Positions 56,854 through 64,000 of a stretch of 64,000 bases of DNA are shown piece by piece. A model generated the notes under the pieces. It saw nothing but the letters and a program-made list of their open reading frames with translations. It did no database searches and had not been told where the DNA came from. Made by a program: the position numbers and the translations under genes. The stretch comes from Variovorax paradoxus (GTDB taxonomy: Bacteria; Pseudomonadota; Gammaproteobacteria; Burkholderiales; Burkholderiaceae_C). Each line of letters opens with the position of its first letter. Position 1 is the first letter of the stretch. The stretch covers positions 1-64,000 of the forward strand of contig NZ_JXQQ01000075.1 in NCBI RefSeq assembly GCF_000834655.1, given 5' to 3'.

Positions 56854-57780
56854 ATGCAAGAGATTGGCTCACCCGTACGATCGTCACGACGCCTGCCTCC
56901 CCTGCTCTCGCTGCGGGCCTTCGAGGCTGCGGCCGCGCACCTGAGCTTCCAGCGCGCGGCGGCCGAGCTTTCGGTCACGCCCTCGGCCATCAGCCACCAG
57001 GTGCGCGCGCTCGAAGACTCGCTGGGGCAGCCGCTGTTTCGGCGGCTCACGCGGCAGCTCGCGCTGACGCCTGCGGGCCAGCGGCTCTTCGACGACCTGC
57101 GAATGGGCTTCGATGCGCTCGAAGCCGGTGTGGAAAGGCTGCGTCGGCCTGCGGCGTCTCAGTCGGTCACGCTCACCACCAACACGGCGTTCGCGGCCCG
57201 CTGGGTGCTGCCGCGCATGGCGGCCTTCCGCGCGGCCTGCCCCGGCATCGATCTGCGGCTGCACGCCGGCGACACGGTGGTCGACCTGGCACGCGGCGAT
57301 GCGGACATCGCGGTGCGATCGGGCAGCGGCAACTGGCCCGGGCTCGTGGTCAGCGAACTGATGCCCGAGCGCTATGCGCCGTTATGCAGCCCGATGCTGG
57401 GCCTGCGCCGCAAGGGCGATCTGCCGAAGCACCAGTTGATCCACTGCGACTGGCAGCCGCAGGCGTTGGCGCCGGCGCTGTGGTCACGCTGGTTTCGAGA
57501 GGCGGGCATCGCGCAGCCGCGCGGCCGCTCTGCGAAGGCGGCAGGCCTGTCGTTCTCCGACGAGACACACGCGATGCTCGCCGCGCTGGCGGGGCATGGC
57601 ATCGCGCTCCTGAGCCTCACGCTGGCGGCCGAAGAGCTGCGCAGCGGCGCGCTGGTGCAGCCCTTCGGGCCGGCGCTCGATACCGGGAGCTACTTTCTCG
57701 CGACCGCGAACGGGCGGGAGCACGAGCCCGCGATACGGGCGGTGTGGCAGTGGATCGAATCGCAGGCCGCTGCCGGCTGA
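56854..57780 (+). CDS. LysR family transcriptional regulator, GcvA-like
   Basis: 308 residues from the ATG at 56854 (MQEIGSPVR). The HTH is PLLSLRAFEAAAAHLSFQRAAAELSVTPSAISHQVRALEDSLGQPLFRRLTRQLALTPAG; the effector domain starts at SVTLTTNTAFAARWVLPRMAAFRAACPGIDLRL. In-frame ATGs at 56752 and 56812 would add poorly conserved leaders, so the start is uncertain. Divergent from the azoreductase and probably its regulator. It ends 10 bp before the convergent TetR gene. Confidence 0.87.
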   Translation: MQEIGSPVRSSRRLPPLLSLRAFEAAAAHLSFQRAAAELSVTPSAISHQVRALEDSLGQPLFRRLTRQLALTPAGQRLFDDLRMGFDALEAGVERLRRPAASQSVTLTTNTAFAARWVLPRMAAFRAACPGIDLRLHAGDTVVDLARGDADIAVRSGSGNWPGLVVSELMPERYAPLCSPMLGLRRKGDLPKHQLIHCDWQPQALAPALWSRWFREAGIAQPRGRSAKAAGLSFSDETHAMLAALAGHGIALLSLTLAAEELRSGALVQPFGPALDTGSYFLATANGREHEPAIRAVWQWIESQAAAG

Positions 57781-57790
57781 TCGCGGCGGA

Positions 57791-58453
57791 TCACGCCAGC
57801 GGTTCGGTGATCTCGCGAAGCGCCATGCGCTTGTAGGCCTCCACCAGCGCCGCGCCTTCGTCCCGCTCGACCGCAATGGCCAGGCGGATCGTCGCCTCGC
57901 CCATCTCCCAGATCAGGAAGGCGGCCTGCTCGATGCGCTTGACGTCGGCGCGGGCGCGCACCCTGTGCACCTTGAACATCGCGTCGGCCAGCATCTGTCC
58001 GCACGCGCGGCTCTCAGCAACCTGCAAGGTCAGCAGTTGCCGGTCGGCCTGCATGCCGCTCCAGATGTCGCGCATGACGGGGCGCTCGTTGACGATCGTG
58101 TAGTACACGTCCACCAGCGCGGCGAAGGACGACTGCAGGCTCGCCAGATCGAACACGTCTTTCAGGCCGTCGCGGATGCACTCGCGGCTGTGCGCATTGA
58201 TGCGCTCGGCCAGCATGCGGATTAGCGCGGCCTTCTCGGGAAAGTATTGGTAGAGCGAGCCGATCGAGATGCCGGCCGATGCGGCGACCTCGCTCATCTT
58301 GAGCTGGTCGCTCCCGCCTCGCACGATCAGTTCGGCGGCCGCTTCGAGGATGCGCTCGACGCGCGCCTTGCTGCGCTCCTGGATGGGGCTCTTCCTCGCT
58401 GAAGGCGCCTCGGCGACGGCCACTTGCAATGGCAAAGGTGTGCTGCGGGTCAT
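57791..58453 (-). CDS. TetR family transcriptional regulator
   Basis: 220 residues. HTH at ~33-80 (ERILEAAAELIVRGGSDQLKMSEVAASAGISIGSLYQYFPEKAALIRML). The C-terminal helical ligand domain has YYTIVNERPVMRDIWSGMQADRQLL. The start at 58453 (MTRSTPLP) is preferred over an upstream ATG at 58519, which would cross the operator region. It is divergent from the NmrA-like/DUF1772 pair, with inverted repeats in the shared 87-bp gap, so it should repress those genes and itself until an inducer binds. Confidence 0.92.
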   Translation of the reverse strand: MTRSTPLPLQVAVAEAPSARKSPIQERSKARVERILEAAAELIVRGGSDQLKMSEVAASAGISIGSLYQYFPEKAALIRMLAERINAHSRECIRDGLKDVFDLASLQSSFAALVDVYYTIVNERPVMRDIWSGMQADRQLLTLQVAESRACGQMLADAMFKVHRVRARADVKRIEQAAFLIWEMGEATIRLAIAVERDEGAALVEAYKRMALREITEPLA

Positions 58454-58479
58454 GGCCTCATCCAGGGGTTGACATCCAA

Positions 58480-58522
58480 AATGTGAGTAACTATCATTTT
58501 TTACGTGAGCATTACTCACATT
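58480..58522. promoter_or_regulatory. TetR operator region
   Basis: AATGTGAGTAA (58480-58490) and TTACTCACATT (58512-58522) are a perfect 11-bp inverted repeat spaced by 21 bp. Within it GTGAGCA-T-TACTCAC (58505-58519) is a 15-bp near-palindrome, the better size for a TetR dimer. The region covers the promoters of both divergent genes. Confidence 0.72.
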
Positions 58523-58540
58523 ATCTCAAGGAGTTCGAAA

Positions 58541-59392
58541 ATGGCAATCGGCAGCAGCACCCGGGATGATGCGCATCCCATTTTGGTACTCGGCGCGAAC
58601 GGCAAGACCGGCGGACGCGTTCTGGAGCGGCTGCGCGCCGCCGGCCATGCGGTGCGCGTCGGCTCGCGCTCCGCGCAGCCGCCTTTCGATTGGGAAGACC
58701 GCGCCACCTGGAACGCCGCGCTCGAGGGCGTTGGCGCCGTCTACGTCGCCTACCAGCCGGACTTGTGCGTGCCGGGCGCCATCGACACGGTGAGCGCGTT
58801 CTACGACGCGGCCGCCAAGGCCGGCGTCGAAAGGATCGTGCTCCTCTCGGGCCGCGGCGAGCCCGAAGCGCAGGACGCCGAGCAGGCCCTGCAGGCCACC
58901 GCGCTCGACTGGACCATCGTGCGCGCCAGCTGGTTCTTCCAGAACTTCAGCGAGAACTACTTTCTCGACGAGATCGTCGCGGGCGCGATCACGCTGCCCG
59001 AAGGACTCGCCGCGGAGCCGTTCGTCGATGCCGACGACATCGCCGACATCGCGGCGCAAGCACTGGTCGACAGCCGCCACAGCCGCAAGCTCTACGAGCT
59101 GACCGGCTCTCAGGCCTTCACCTTCCCGGAGGCCATCGCGCAGATCGGCCACGCCACGAATCGCAAGATCGACTGCCACATCGTCCCGATGGACGACTAT
59201 GCCAAGCTTCTGGCCGAAGCCGGTCTGCCGAAGGACCTGTGCTGGCTCGTCGTGTACCTGTTCACCACCGTTCTCGACGGCCGCAACACCCCCGTCGCCC
59301 ACGGCGTGGAACAGGCGCTCGGCCGCCCGCCCCGCACCTTCGCCGACTACGTTGCGCGCACGGCCCCGACCGGCGTCTGGGGAGCGAAGTGA
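58541..59392 (+). CDS. NmrA-like NAD(P)H-binding protein
   Basis: 283 residues. ILVLGANGKTGGRVLERLRAAGHAVRVGSRS (~13-43) is the nucleotide-binding loop; GVGAVYVAYQPDLCVPGAI, VERIVLLSGRGE and ALDWTIVRASWFFQNFSENYF are typical NmrA/QOR2-like parts. The start is the ATG at 58541 with AAGGAG at ideal spacing; an in-frame GTG at 58505 falls inside the operator. It overlaps DUF1772 by one base (TGATG). Divergent from TetR, so it is inducible. Probable quinone or carbonyl reductase or NADPH sensor. Confidence 0.88.
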   Translation: MAIGSSTRDDAHPILVLGANGKTGGRVLERLRAAGHAVRVGSRSAQPPFDWEDRATWNAALEGVGAVYVAYQPDLCVPGAIDTVSAFYDAAAKAGVERIVLLSGRGEPEAQDAEQALQATALDWTIVRASWFFQNFSENYFLDEIVAGAITLPEGLAAEPFVDADDIADIAAQALVDSRHSRKLYELTGSQAFTFPEAIAQIGHATNRKIDCHIVPMDDYAKLLAEAGLPKDLCWLVVYLFTTVLDGRNTPVAHGVEQALGRPPRTFADYVARTAPTGVWGAK

Positions 59393-59880
59393 TGATGGGC
59401 AAGACGGCCACGGCGTTGATCCTGGCGAGCGCCTTTTCCACGGCGATGGTCGCCGGCATCTTCCATGCGTTCTCGTCGTTCGTGATGCCGGCCCTCGGGC
59501 GCATCCAGAACAGCGAGGGCATCAACGCCATGAACGCGATCAACGTGACGGTGATCACGCCGAGCTTCATGCTCTTCTTCATGGGCAGCGCGGTGCTGGG
59601 CATCGTGCTGGGCGGCTGGTCGCTGTTCTCGATCTCGCAGCTCGATTCGCAACTGGTCCTGCTGGCCAGCCTGCTCTACGTGATCGGCTGCTTCGGCGTG
59701 ACGATGGCGCTCAACGTGCCGCTCAACAACCAGCTCGCAGCGACATCGCCCACCGACGGCCATGCGTTCTGGCTCGTCTATCTGAAGACCTGGACGATGT
59801 GGAACAGCGTGCGGACGGCATCGTCCGCACTCGCCGCGATCGTCTTCGTTGCGGCTGCGCTGAGGCGGGCCGCGGCTTAG
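59392..59880 (+). CDS. DUF1772 (anthrone oxygenase-like) membrane protein
   Basis: 162 residues with four membrane helices: ~5-30, 52-75, 83-105 and 137-160. AFSSFVMPALGRI and LNVPLNNQLAATSP are typical of DUF1772, whose fungal members are linked to anthrone oxygenation. Two adjacent start codons (ATG ATG) lie at 59392, overlapping the NmrA stop. Co-transcribed with the NmrA-like gene under TetR control; this NmrA/DUF1772 pairing suggests defence against, or conversion of, aromatic or quinone-like compounds. Confidence 0.85.
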   Translation: MMGKTATALILASAFSTAMVAGIFHAFSSFVMPALGRIQNSEGINAMNAINVTVITPSFMLFFMGSAVLGIVLGGWSLFSISQLDSQLVLLASLLYVIGCFGVTMALNVPLNNQLAATSPTDGHAFWLVYLKTWTMWNSVRTASSALAAIVFVAAALRRAAA

Positions 59881-59890
59881 GGCCTAGGCG

Positions 59891-60796
59891 TCAGGCCGCG
59901 CGAAGTTGCTCGCGCAGCTTCTGGCCGATCTCCGGCCGTTCGAGGAACGGGTCTGCCGGATTCATGACCGCCACGATGTTCTCCATGCGGGCGCGCACAT
60001 TGCCCAATGCCTTGGGGTGGCTGAACACGTAGAACTGGTTGTCGCTGATCGCGTCGAACACCTTCGCAGCGACCTCGGCGGCGGTGATCTTGCCGCTGCT
60101 CACCGCCTTGTTGCTCATGGCCTGGCCGATGAGTTGGCTCTTGGTGAGTTCGCTGTCCTTGGGCGCATTCGGGCGGTTGCGCTCGCTGCTCGTGATGCCC
60201 GTCGGCACGAAGTACGGGCACAGGAGGCTCGCGCCGATCTGGTCGGTGACCAGCGTCAGGTCCTGGTACAGCGTCTCGGTGAGGCTCACGACCGCGGCCT
60301 TGGCGGCGTTGTAGATACCCATGTTGGGCGGCGTGAGCAGGCCCGCCATGCTGGCGGTGTTGGTGATGTGGCCGCGGTAGCCGGGGTCTTTTGCGGCGGC
60401 TTCGAGCATTATCGGCGTGAACAGGCGCACGCCATGGATCACGCCCCAGAGGTCCACGCCCAGCACCCATTCCCAGTCGGAGACGGTGTTCTCCCACACC
60501 AGCCCGCCCGCGCCCACGCCGGCGTTGTTGAAGACGAAATGAGGCGCGCCGAAGCGCTCCTTCACGGCCGCGGCCAGCGCTTCCATTTGCGCGGCATCGG
60601 ACACATCGACCTTTCGGGCGAGCACCTGCACGCCGGCGGCTTCCATCTCGGCCTTGGCCTTGTCCAGCGCGTCCTGCTGCACGTCGACCAGCACGAGGTT
60701 CATGCCGCGTGCGGCGCCGATGCGCGCGCATTCGAGGCCGAAGCCCGAGCCCGCGCCGGTGAGAACGGCAGTCTTGCCCTTGAAGTCCTGAATCAT
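59891..60796 (-). CDS. SDR family NAD(P)-dependent oxidoreductase
   Basis: 301 residues. The Gly motif is AVLTGAGSGFGLECARIGAARG (~10-31), NNAG is present (FVFNNAGVGAGG), the catalytic Ser is in ITNTASMAGLL and the catalytic pair is YNAAK in MGIYNAAKAAVVSLTETLY (~155-175). It is a classical, complete SDR. The C-terminal ~70 residues include KVFDAISDNQFYVFSHPKALGNVRARMENIV, a tail seen in SDRs of fatty-acid or terpenoid catabolism. Last gene of the MDR/ACAD/GST/SDR operon (104-bp gap after GST). Confidence 0.93.
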   Translation of the reverse strand: MIQDFKGKTAVLTGAGSGFGLECARIGAARGMNLVLVDVQQDALDKAKAEMEAAGVQVLARKVDVSDAAQMEALAAAVKERFGAPHFVFNNAGVGAGGLVWENTVSDWEWVLGVDLWGVIHGVRLFTPIMLEAAAKDPGYRGHITNTASMAGLLTPPNMGIYNAAKAAVVSLTETLYQDLTLVTDQIGASLLCPYFVPTGITSSERNRPNAPKDSELTKSQLIGQAMSNKAVSSGKITAAEVAAKVFDAISDNQFYVFSHPKALGNVRARMENIVAVMNPADPFLERPEIGQKLREQLRAA

Positions 60797-60900
60797 TTGC
60801 CGGTGTCCTTCTTGCGTTGAATGTCTCTGACGTTGGAAGCGCTATTGAAATACGGAACGCGCCGCCGCGCAGTCACGAAGGTGCCCCGGCCGCGTTCGTT

Positions 60901-61839
60901 TCAGGCCTCTGCTTTCTTCAGCACGTAGCCGATGCGCGGAAAGTGCACGTGCACCGTGCCGATGCGCTCGCCGCTGCGTTCCAGCGTGTAGTGCGTGCGC
61001 GTGGCAGCCACCAGCGTGCCCGCGGTTTCCTCCAGGCCGAAGCTCTCGGCACGAATGGTCACCGCGCTGCCGAGCGCGATGCCGTGGTCGTCCTGGAAGG
61101 TGCTGTCGGTCAGCAGCGTGTGCGGCGTCGCGGCCTTGGCCACGGCGATGGCCTCGTCGGAGGTGAATTTCTCTGGCGCGCCATGGCCGATGGCGGCCAT
61201 GCGGTCCATCCAGTCGACCACAGCGGGCGTCAGGTCGAGGATGGTGCGGACGGACTCGATGCGCCGCGTGTACCAGAGCGGGTGGTAGGCCGCGAAGTCG
61301 CTGATGCTCGGTACCTCGCCCAAGAGGAAGTGGCGGTCGTCCAGCATGTCCGACAGGCGCCGCAGGTACGACTTGTAGGCGCTGGTGGCATCGGCCGGGC
61401 GCAGGCGCGTCATGTTGCCGGCGCTCATCTTGCCGCGGTCTTCGCCGAAGGCCTTGGCGGCTTCGGGCGGCGCCTTGGCGAACACCTCGGCCGCGCCCCT
61501 GGGCTGCAGGTTCCAGGCCATCGCGGCCCAGAACAGCGTGGTGTCGGCCCACTGCGCGAGGATGCGCGACAGGCCCTTCTCGGGCTCAGGGTAAAGCGTG
61601 GGCTCGGGTTGAAGATGCTCCAGCACGTCGGCGATGAGCGCGCTGTCGCAGTACATGTCGGCGCCGATCTGCAGGAACGGCGTCTTGCGGTAGCCGCCCG
61701 TGAGCAGTTCCACGTCGGGCTTGGGCATGATCGGCGGGATGAAGACCGATTTCCACGGCAGCTTCTTTGCGCCGAGGATCAGCCGCACCTTCTCCGAGAA
61801 CGGCGAGGTGGTGTAGTGGTGGAGGATGAGGTCGGGCAT
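60901..61839 (-). CDS. glutathione S-transferase family protein with C-terminal extension
   Basis: 312 residues. An N-terminal thioredoxin-like domain (LILHHYTTSPFSEKVRLILGAKKLPWKSV, with the Ser/Pro pair, ~3-31) and KTPFLQIGADMYCDSALIADVLE (~52-74, the Pro/Asp-Ser glutathione loop) are clear, as is the helical C-domain. A further ~85-residue domain (~225-312: PEKFTSDEAIAVAK... to HFPRIGYVLKKAEA) is predicted to be mostly beta strands and is not part of ordinary GSTs. RBS AGGAA precedes the ATG at 61839. It is 28 bp after the acyl-CoA dehydrogenase. Confidence 0.9.
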   Translation of the reverse strand: MPDLILHHYTTSPFSEKVRLILGAKKLPWKSVFIPPIMPKPDVELLTGGYRKTPFLQIGADMYCDSALIADVLEHLQPEPTLYPEPEKGLSRILAQWADTTLFWAAMAWNLQPRGAAEVFAKAPPEAAKAFGEDRGKMSAGNMTRLRPADATSAYKSYLRRLSDMLDDRHFLLGEVPSISDFAAYHPLWYTRRIESVRTILDLTPAVVDWMDRMAAIGHGAPEKFTSDEAIAVAKAATPHTLLTDSTFQDDHGIALGSAVTIRAESFGLEETAGTLVAATRTHYTLERSGERIGTVHVHFPRIGYVLKKAEA

Positions 61840-61867
61840 GGTGGTTCCTGTGGGGACGTTCGTGGGG

Positions 61868-63508
61868 TCAGCGCGGCTGGGCCCGCTGGATGATCGAATC
61901 GAAGTCGGTGCCGGCACCGAGCGTGCCGAAGGCATTGCCCCAGTCGCCGCCCAGGCGCGATGCGCAGAACGCGCCGACCACCGCGGGCGGTGCCGTCTGC
62001 GCCAGCAGCGAAGCCTGCACGGCGAGCGCCACGTCCTGTGCCAGACGACGCGCCTCCACCTCGGAGGCCATCGCCTCGATGCGCGCCTGCAGCGCGTCGG
62101 CCAGGCGATCGAGCGCGGCATGCTGGCCGCGCGCGGGCGCGAGCTCCTTGGCGAGCGCCGCCACCGCGTCGCCCTTGCGCAGGCCCCGCAGCAGGTCGAG
62201 CGCCATGATGTTGCCCGCGCCTTCCCAGATCGAATTGAGCGGCATCTCGCGGTAGACGCGGGCCATGATCCCTTCGCCGCCCTCTTCCACATAGCCGTTG
62301 CCGCCGAGGCACTCCATGGCCTCCTGCGAGAAATGGCTGCCCCGCTTGCAGATCCAGAACTTGGCCACGGGCGTGAGCAGGCGCGCCATCAGGCGCTCGT
62401 GCTCGTCGTCCGGCTGATCGAAGGCGCGGGCCAGGCGAATGGCCAGCGCGGTCGCGGCCTCGCTCTCGAGCGCGAGGTCGGCCAGCACGTTCTTCATGAG
62501 CGGCTGCGCGATCAGCGGCTTGCCGAAGGCGTTGCGCTGCGATGCGTGGTTGATGGCGATGCTCAACGCCTGGCGCATCAGGCCGCTGGTGCCGAGCGCG
62601 CAGTCGAGCCGCGTCATCGTGCCCATCTCCAGGATCTGCGGAATGCCGCGCCCCTCCTCGCCCACGAGCCAGGCGCTGGCGCCGTGGAACTCGACCTCGG
62701 AGCTCGCGTTGGCCTTGTTGCCGAGCTTGTCCTTCAGGCGCTGGATGTGGATGGCGTTGCGCGTTCCATCGGGCAGCACGCGCGGGAGGAAGAAGCAGCT
62801 CAGGCCCGCCTCCGCCTGCGCGAGCACCAGGAAGGCATCGCACATCGGCGCCGAGAAGAACCACTTGTGGCCGGTGATCGCATAGCGCTCGCCCCAGGCG
62901 TCGCTGCCGTCGCGCACGGCCTTGGTGGTGTTGGCCCGCACGTCGGAGCCGCCCTGCTTCTCGGTCATGCCCATGCCCATAGTCACGCCGGGCTTGTCCT
63001 TGAACGACTTGAGCGCCGGGTCGTACCAAAGGCTCGTGAGCCTGGGGCCCCAGTCGGCGTACACCGCCGCATTGCTGCGCAGCGCGGGCGTGACCGCGTA
63101 GGTCATCGAGATGGGACACAGCATCGACGGCTCCAGCTCGGTGAAGAGCATGAAACCGGCCGCGCGCAGCACGTGCGGCGATGCCGAGGTACCCGCCCAC
63201 GGCGTGCCGTGCAGGCCCGCACCCACGGCGGCGGACATGAGCACGTGGTAGCTCGGATGGAACTCCACCTCGTCGATGCGCCGCCCGAAGCGGTCGTGCG
63301 TGTGCAGCTCGGGTGTGTGGACGTTGGCCAGGCGTGCATGCGTCTGCATCTCGGCCGAACCGATGGTCACGCCCAGTTCCTGGAGCGGGGCCACCTGCAG
63401 CTGCGGCGCGTTGAACTTCAACGCATCGCGCAGCGGCCGGTTGGTTTCGAACAGGTTGTAGTCCGCCAGCGGTACGGGCTGGTTGAACACCTCGTGCGTC
63501 GTTTCCAT
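61868..63508 (-). CDS. acyl-CoA dehydrogenase, AidB-like
   Basis: 546 residues, longer than ordinary ACADs (~380-400) and close to AidB. TPWAGTSASPHVLRAAGFMLFTELEPSMLCPISMTYAVTPAL (~100-140), MGMTEKQGGSDVRANTT (~177-193), YAITGHKWFFSAPMCDAFLVLAQ (~207-229) and CLGGNGYVEEGGEGIMARVYREMPLNSIWEGAGNIMALDLLRGL (~405-448) are AidB signatures. AidB binds DNA and has weak isovaleryl-CoA dehydrogenase activity; this one, in a catabolic operon, is more likely an acyl-CoA oxidoreductase. A perfect AAGGAGG precedes the ATG. Second visible gene of the operon. Confidence 0.93.
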   Translation of the reverse strand: METTHEVFNQPVPLADYNLFETNRPLRDALKFNAPQLQVAPLQELGVTIGSAEMQTHARLANVHTPELHTHDRFGRRIDEVEFHPSYHVLMSAAVGAGLHGTPWAGTSASPHVLRAAGFMLFTELEPSMLCPISMTYAVTPALRSNAAVYADWGPRLTSLWYDPALKSFKDKPGVTMGMGMTEKQGGSDVRANTTKAVRDGSDAWGERYAITGHKWFFSAPMCDAFLVLAQAEAGLSCFFLPRVLPDGTRNAIHIQRLKDKLGNKANASSEVEFHGASAWLVGEEGRGIPQILEMGTMTRLDCALGTSGLMRQALSIAINHASQRNAFGKPLIAQPLMKNVLADLALESEAATALAIRLARAFDQPDDEHERLMARLLTPVAKFWICKRGSHFSQEAMECLGGNGYVEEGGEGIMARVYREMPLNSIWEGAGNIMALDLLRGLRKGDAVAALAKELAPARGQHAALDRLADALQARIEAMASEVEARRLAQDVALAVQASLLAQTAPPAVVGAFCASRLGGDWGNAFGTLGAGTDFDSIIQRAQPR

Positions 63509-63539
63509 TACCGGCCTCCTTGCCGTGCGTTCAGCGCAT

Positions 63540-64000
63540 TCAGATCAGCTTGACCAACTGCTTGCCGAAATTCTTGCCCTTGAGCAAACCCAGGAAGGCT
63601 TCGGGGGCGGACTCGATCCCCTGTGCAACCGACTCGCGCGGCTTGAGCTTGCCGGTGCCCACCAGCGTGCCGAGCTCGGCGAGCGCCTCGGGCCACACTT
63701 CCATGTGCTCGCTGACGATGAAGCCCTCGATCTTCAGGCGGTTGATGAGGATCAGCGCCGGGTTCGCCAGAGGCAGCGGCGCGCCGTCGTAGCCCGCGAT
63801 CATCCCGCAGAGCGCCACACGGGCGAAGGCATTGCAGCGCAGCAGCACCGCATCGAAGATGTAGCCGCCGACGTTCTCGAAGTAGCCGTCGATGCCGTCC
63901 GGGCAAGCCTCTTTCAGCGCGGCGCTCATGCTCTTGACGTCGGGGTGCTGGCGATAGTCGATGCAGGCGTCGAAACCGAGTTCTTCGGTCACGTACCTGC
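63540..64000 (-). CDS. NADP-dependent MDR oxidoreductase (LTB4DH/CurA type), 5' truncated by window end
   Basis: At least 153 residues; the start lies beyond base 64000. The visible part begins RYVTEELGFDACIDYR and goes on with DGIDGYFENVGGYIFDAVLLRCNAFARVALCGMIAGYD, EGFIVSEHMEVW and KGKNFGKQLVKLI, the C-terminal half of medium-chain reductases that reduce enones with NADPH (prostaglandin/leukotriene B4 type, CurA). A GTG at 63992 is internal, not a start. It lies 31 bp before the acyl-CoA dehydrogenase, so it is the upstream member of the operon. It is not a pseudogene; the N-terminal half is simply not in the window. Confidence 0.88.
   Translation of the reverse strand, partial: RYVTEELGFDACIDYRQHPDVKSMSAALKEACPDGIDGYFENVGGYIFDAVLLRCNAFARVALCGMIAGYDGAPLPLANPALILINRLKIEGFIVSEHMEVWPEALAELGTLVGTGKLKPRESVAQGIESAPEAFLGLLKGKNFGKQLVKLI

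Noticed and set aside
63540..63992. Short complete gene starting at the GTG at 63992
   Set aside because: The frame stays open to the window edge and the protein is the C-terminal half of an MDR reductase, so it is simply cut by the window.
1..64000. CRISPR arrays, tRNA or rRNA genes, insertion sequences, prophage genes
   Set aside because: Looked for regular direct repeats, cloverleaf-like and transposase-like sequences; none seen.

Overview
The window looks like a chromosomal segment of a high-GC betaproteobacterium of the Burkholderiales, most likely Comamonadaceae and Variovorax-like. The support is gene content and style: an orphan tripartite-tricarboxylate (Bug-type) binding protein, many LysR regulators divergent from single target genes, a split pqiA, the DUF3348/DUF802/OmpA/DUF2894 operon, and tight ATGA or GTGA stop/start overlaps. 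The genus is inference. I see no tRNA, rRNA, CRISPR array, insertion sequence or prophage gene.

Layout. 0-3.6 kb (+): a small membrane protein, a GIY-YIG/MarR pair behind a promoter carrying two ACCCGGGT palindromes, a DUF2239 protein and a MATE pump. 3.6-10.2 kb (-): a TRAP uptake and catabolic operon (DctP-type binding protein, fused DctQM permease, LacI regulator, D-2-hydroxyacid dehydrogenase, PDC-hydrolase-like amidohydrolase) with a LacI-type operator on its promoter, followed by a VOC protein. 10.4-12.4 kb: an HD alarmone-hydrolase-like protein and a secreted phosphatase with two PAN-like domains. 12.6-23.8 kb (-): a DHA2 efflux pump, the pqiA-pqiA-pqiB-pqiC cluster behind two further MFS pumps, and an SDR/CmcJ-like/LLM-monooxygenase operon. 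24-27.6 kb (+): an M48 membrane metallopeptidase, an ACS-type MFS importer and a small secreted FlgA-like protein.

27.6-31.6 kb (-) is the most interesting locus. DUF3348, DUF802 (MotA/TolQ-like membrane core plus a ~500-residue helical tail), an OmpA/MotB-like protein with an intramembrane Asp, and DUF2894 form an operon whose central pair has the architecture of the ZorA/ZorB motor of Zorya anti-phage systems, without the known Zorya effectors.

31.8-41.2 kb: a PPOX flavoprotein/MFS pair divergent from LysR, an NmrA-like reductase divergent from LysR, an MFS pump, a succinate-semialdehyde dehydrogenase, and an MFS/O6-alkylguanine methyltransferase pair. 41.3-48.3 kb: a GntR-controlled divergent unit, with an FAD/Fe-S dehydrogenase on one side and an aminotransferase, Bug protein and hydratase on the other; two copies of GCATTTTGAATGC lie between. 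48.2-55.6 kb: mostly regulators (LysR, GlxA/AraC, LuxR solo, AraC) with an MFS pump, dienelactone hydrolase, GNAT and PaaI thioesterase. 55.6-56.1 kb holds gene debris, including the 3' end of a type III secretion sctR gene. 56-59.9 kb: azoreductase/LysR and a TetR-controlled NmrA/DUF1772 pair. 59.9-64 kb (-): a catabolic operon (MDR reductase cut by the window end, AidB-like acyl-CoA dehydrogenase, GST, SDR).

Overall this is accessory metabolism: small-molecule uptake, oxidation and efflux, mostly organised as regulator/target pairs whose operators can often be read directly between the genes.
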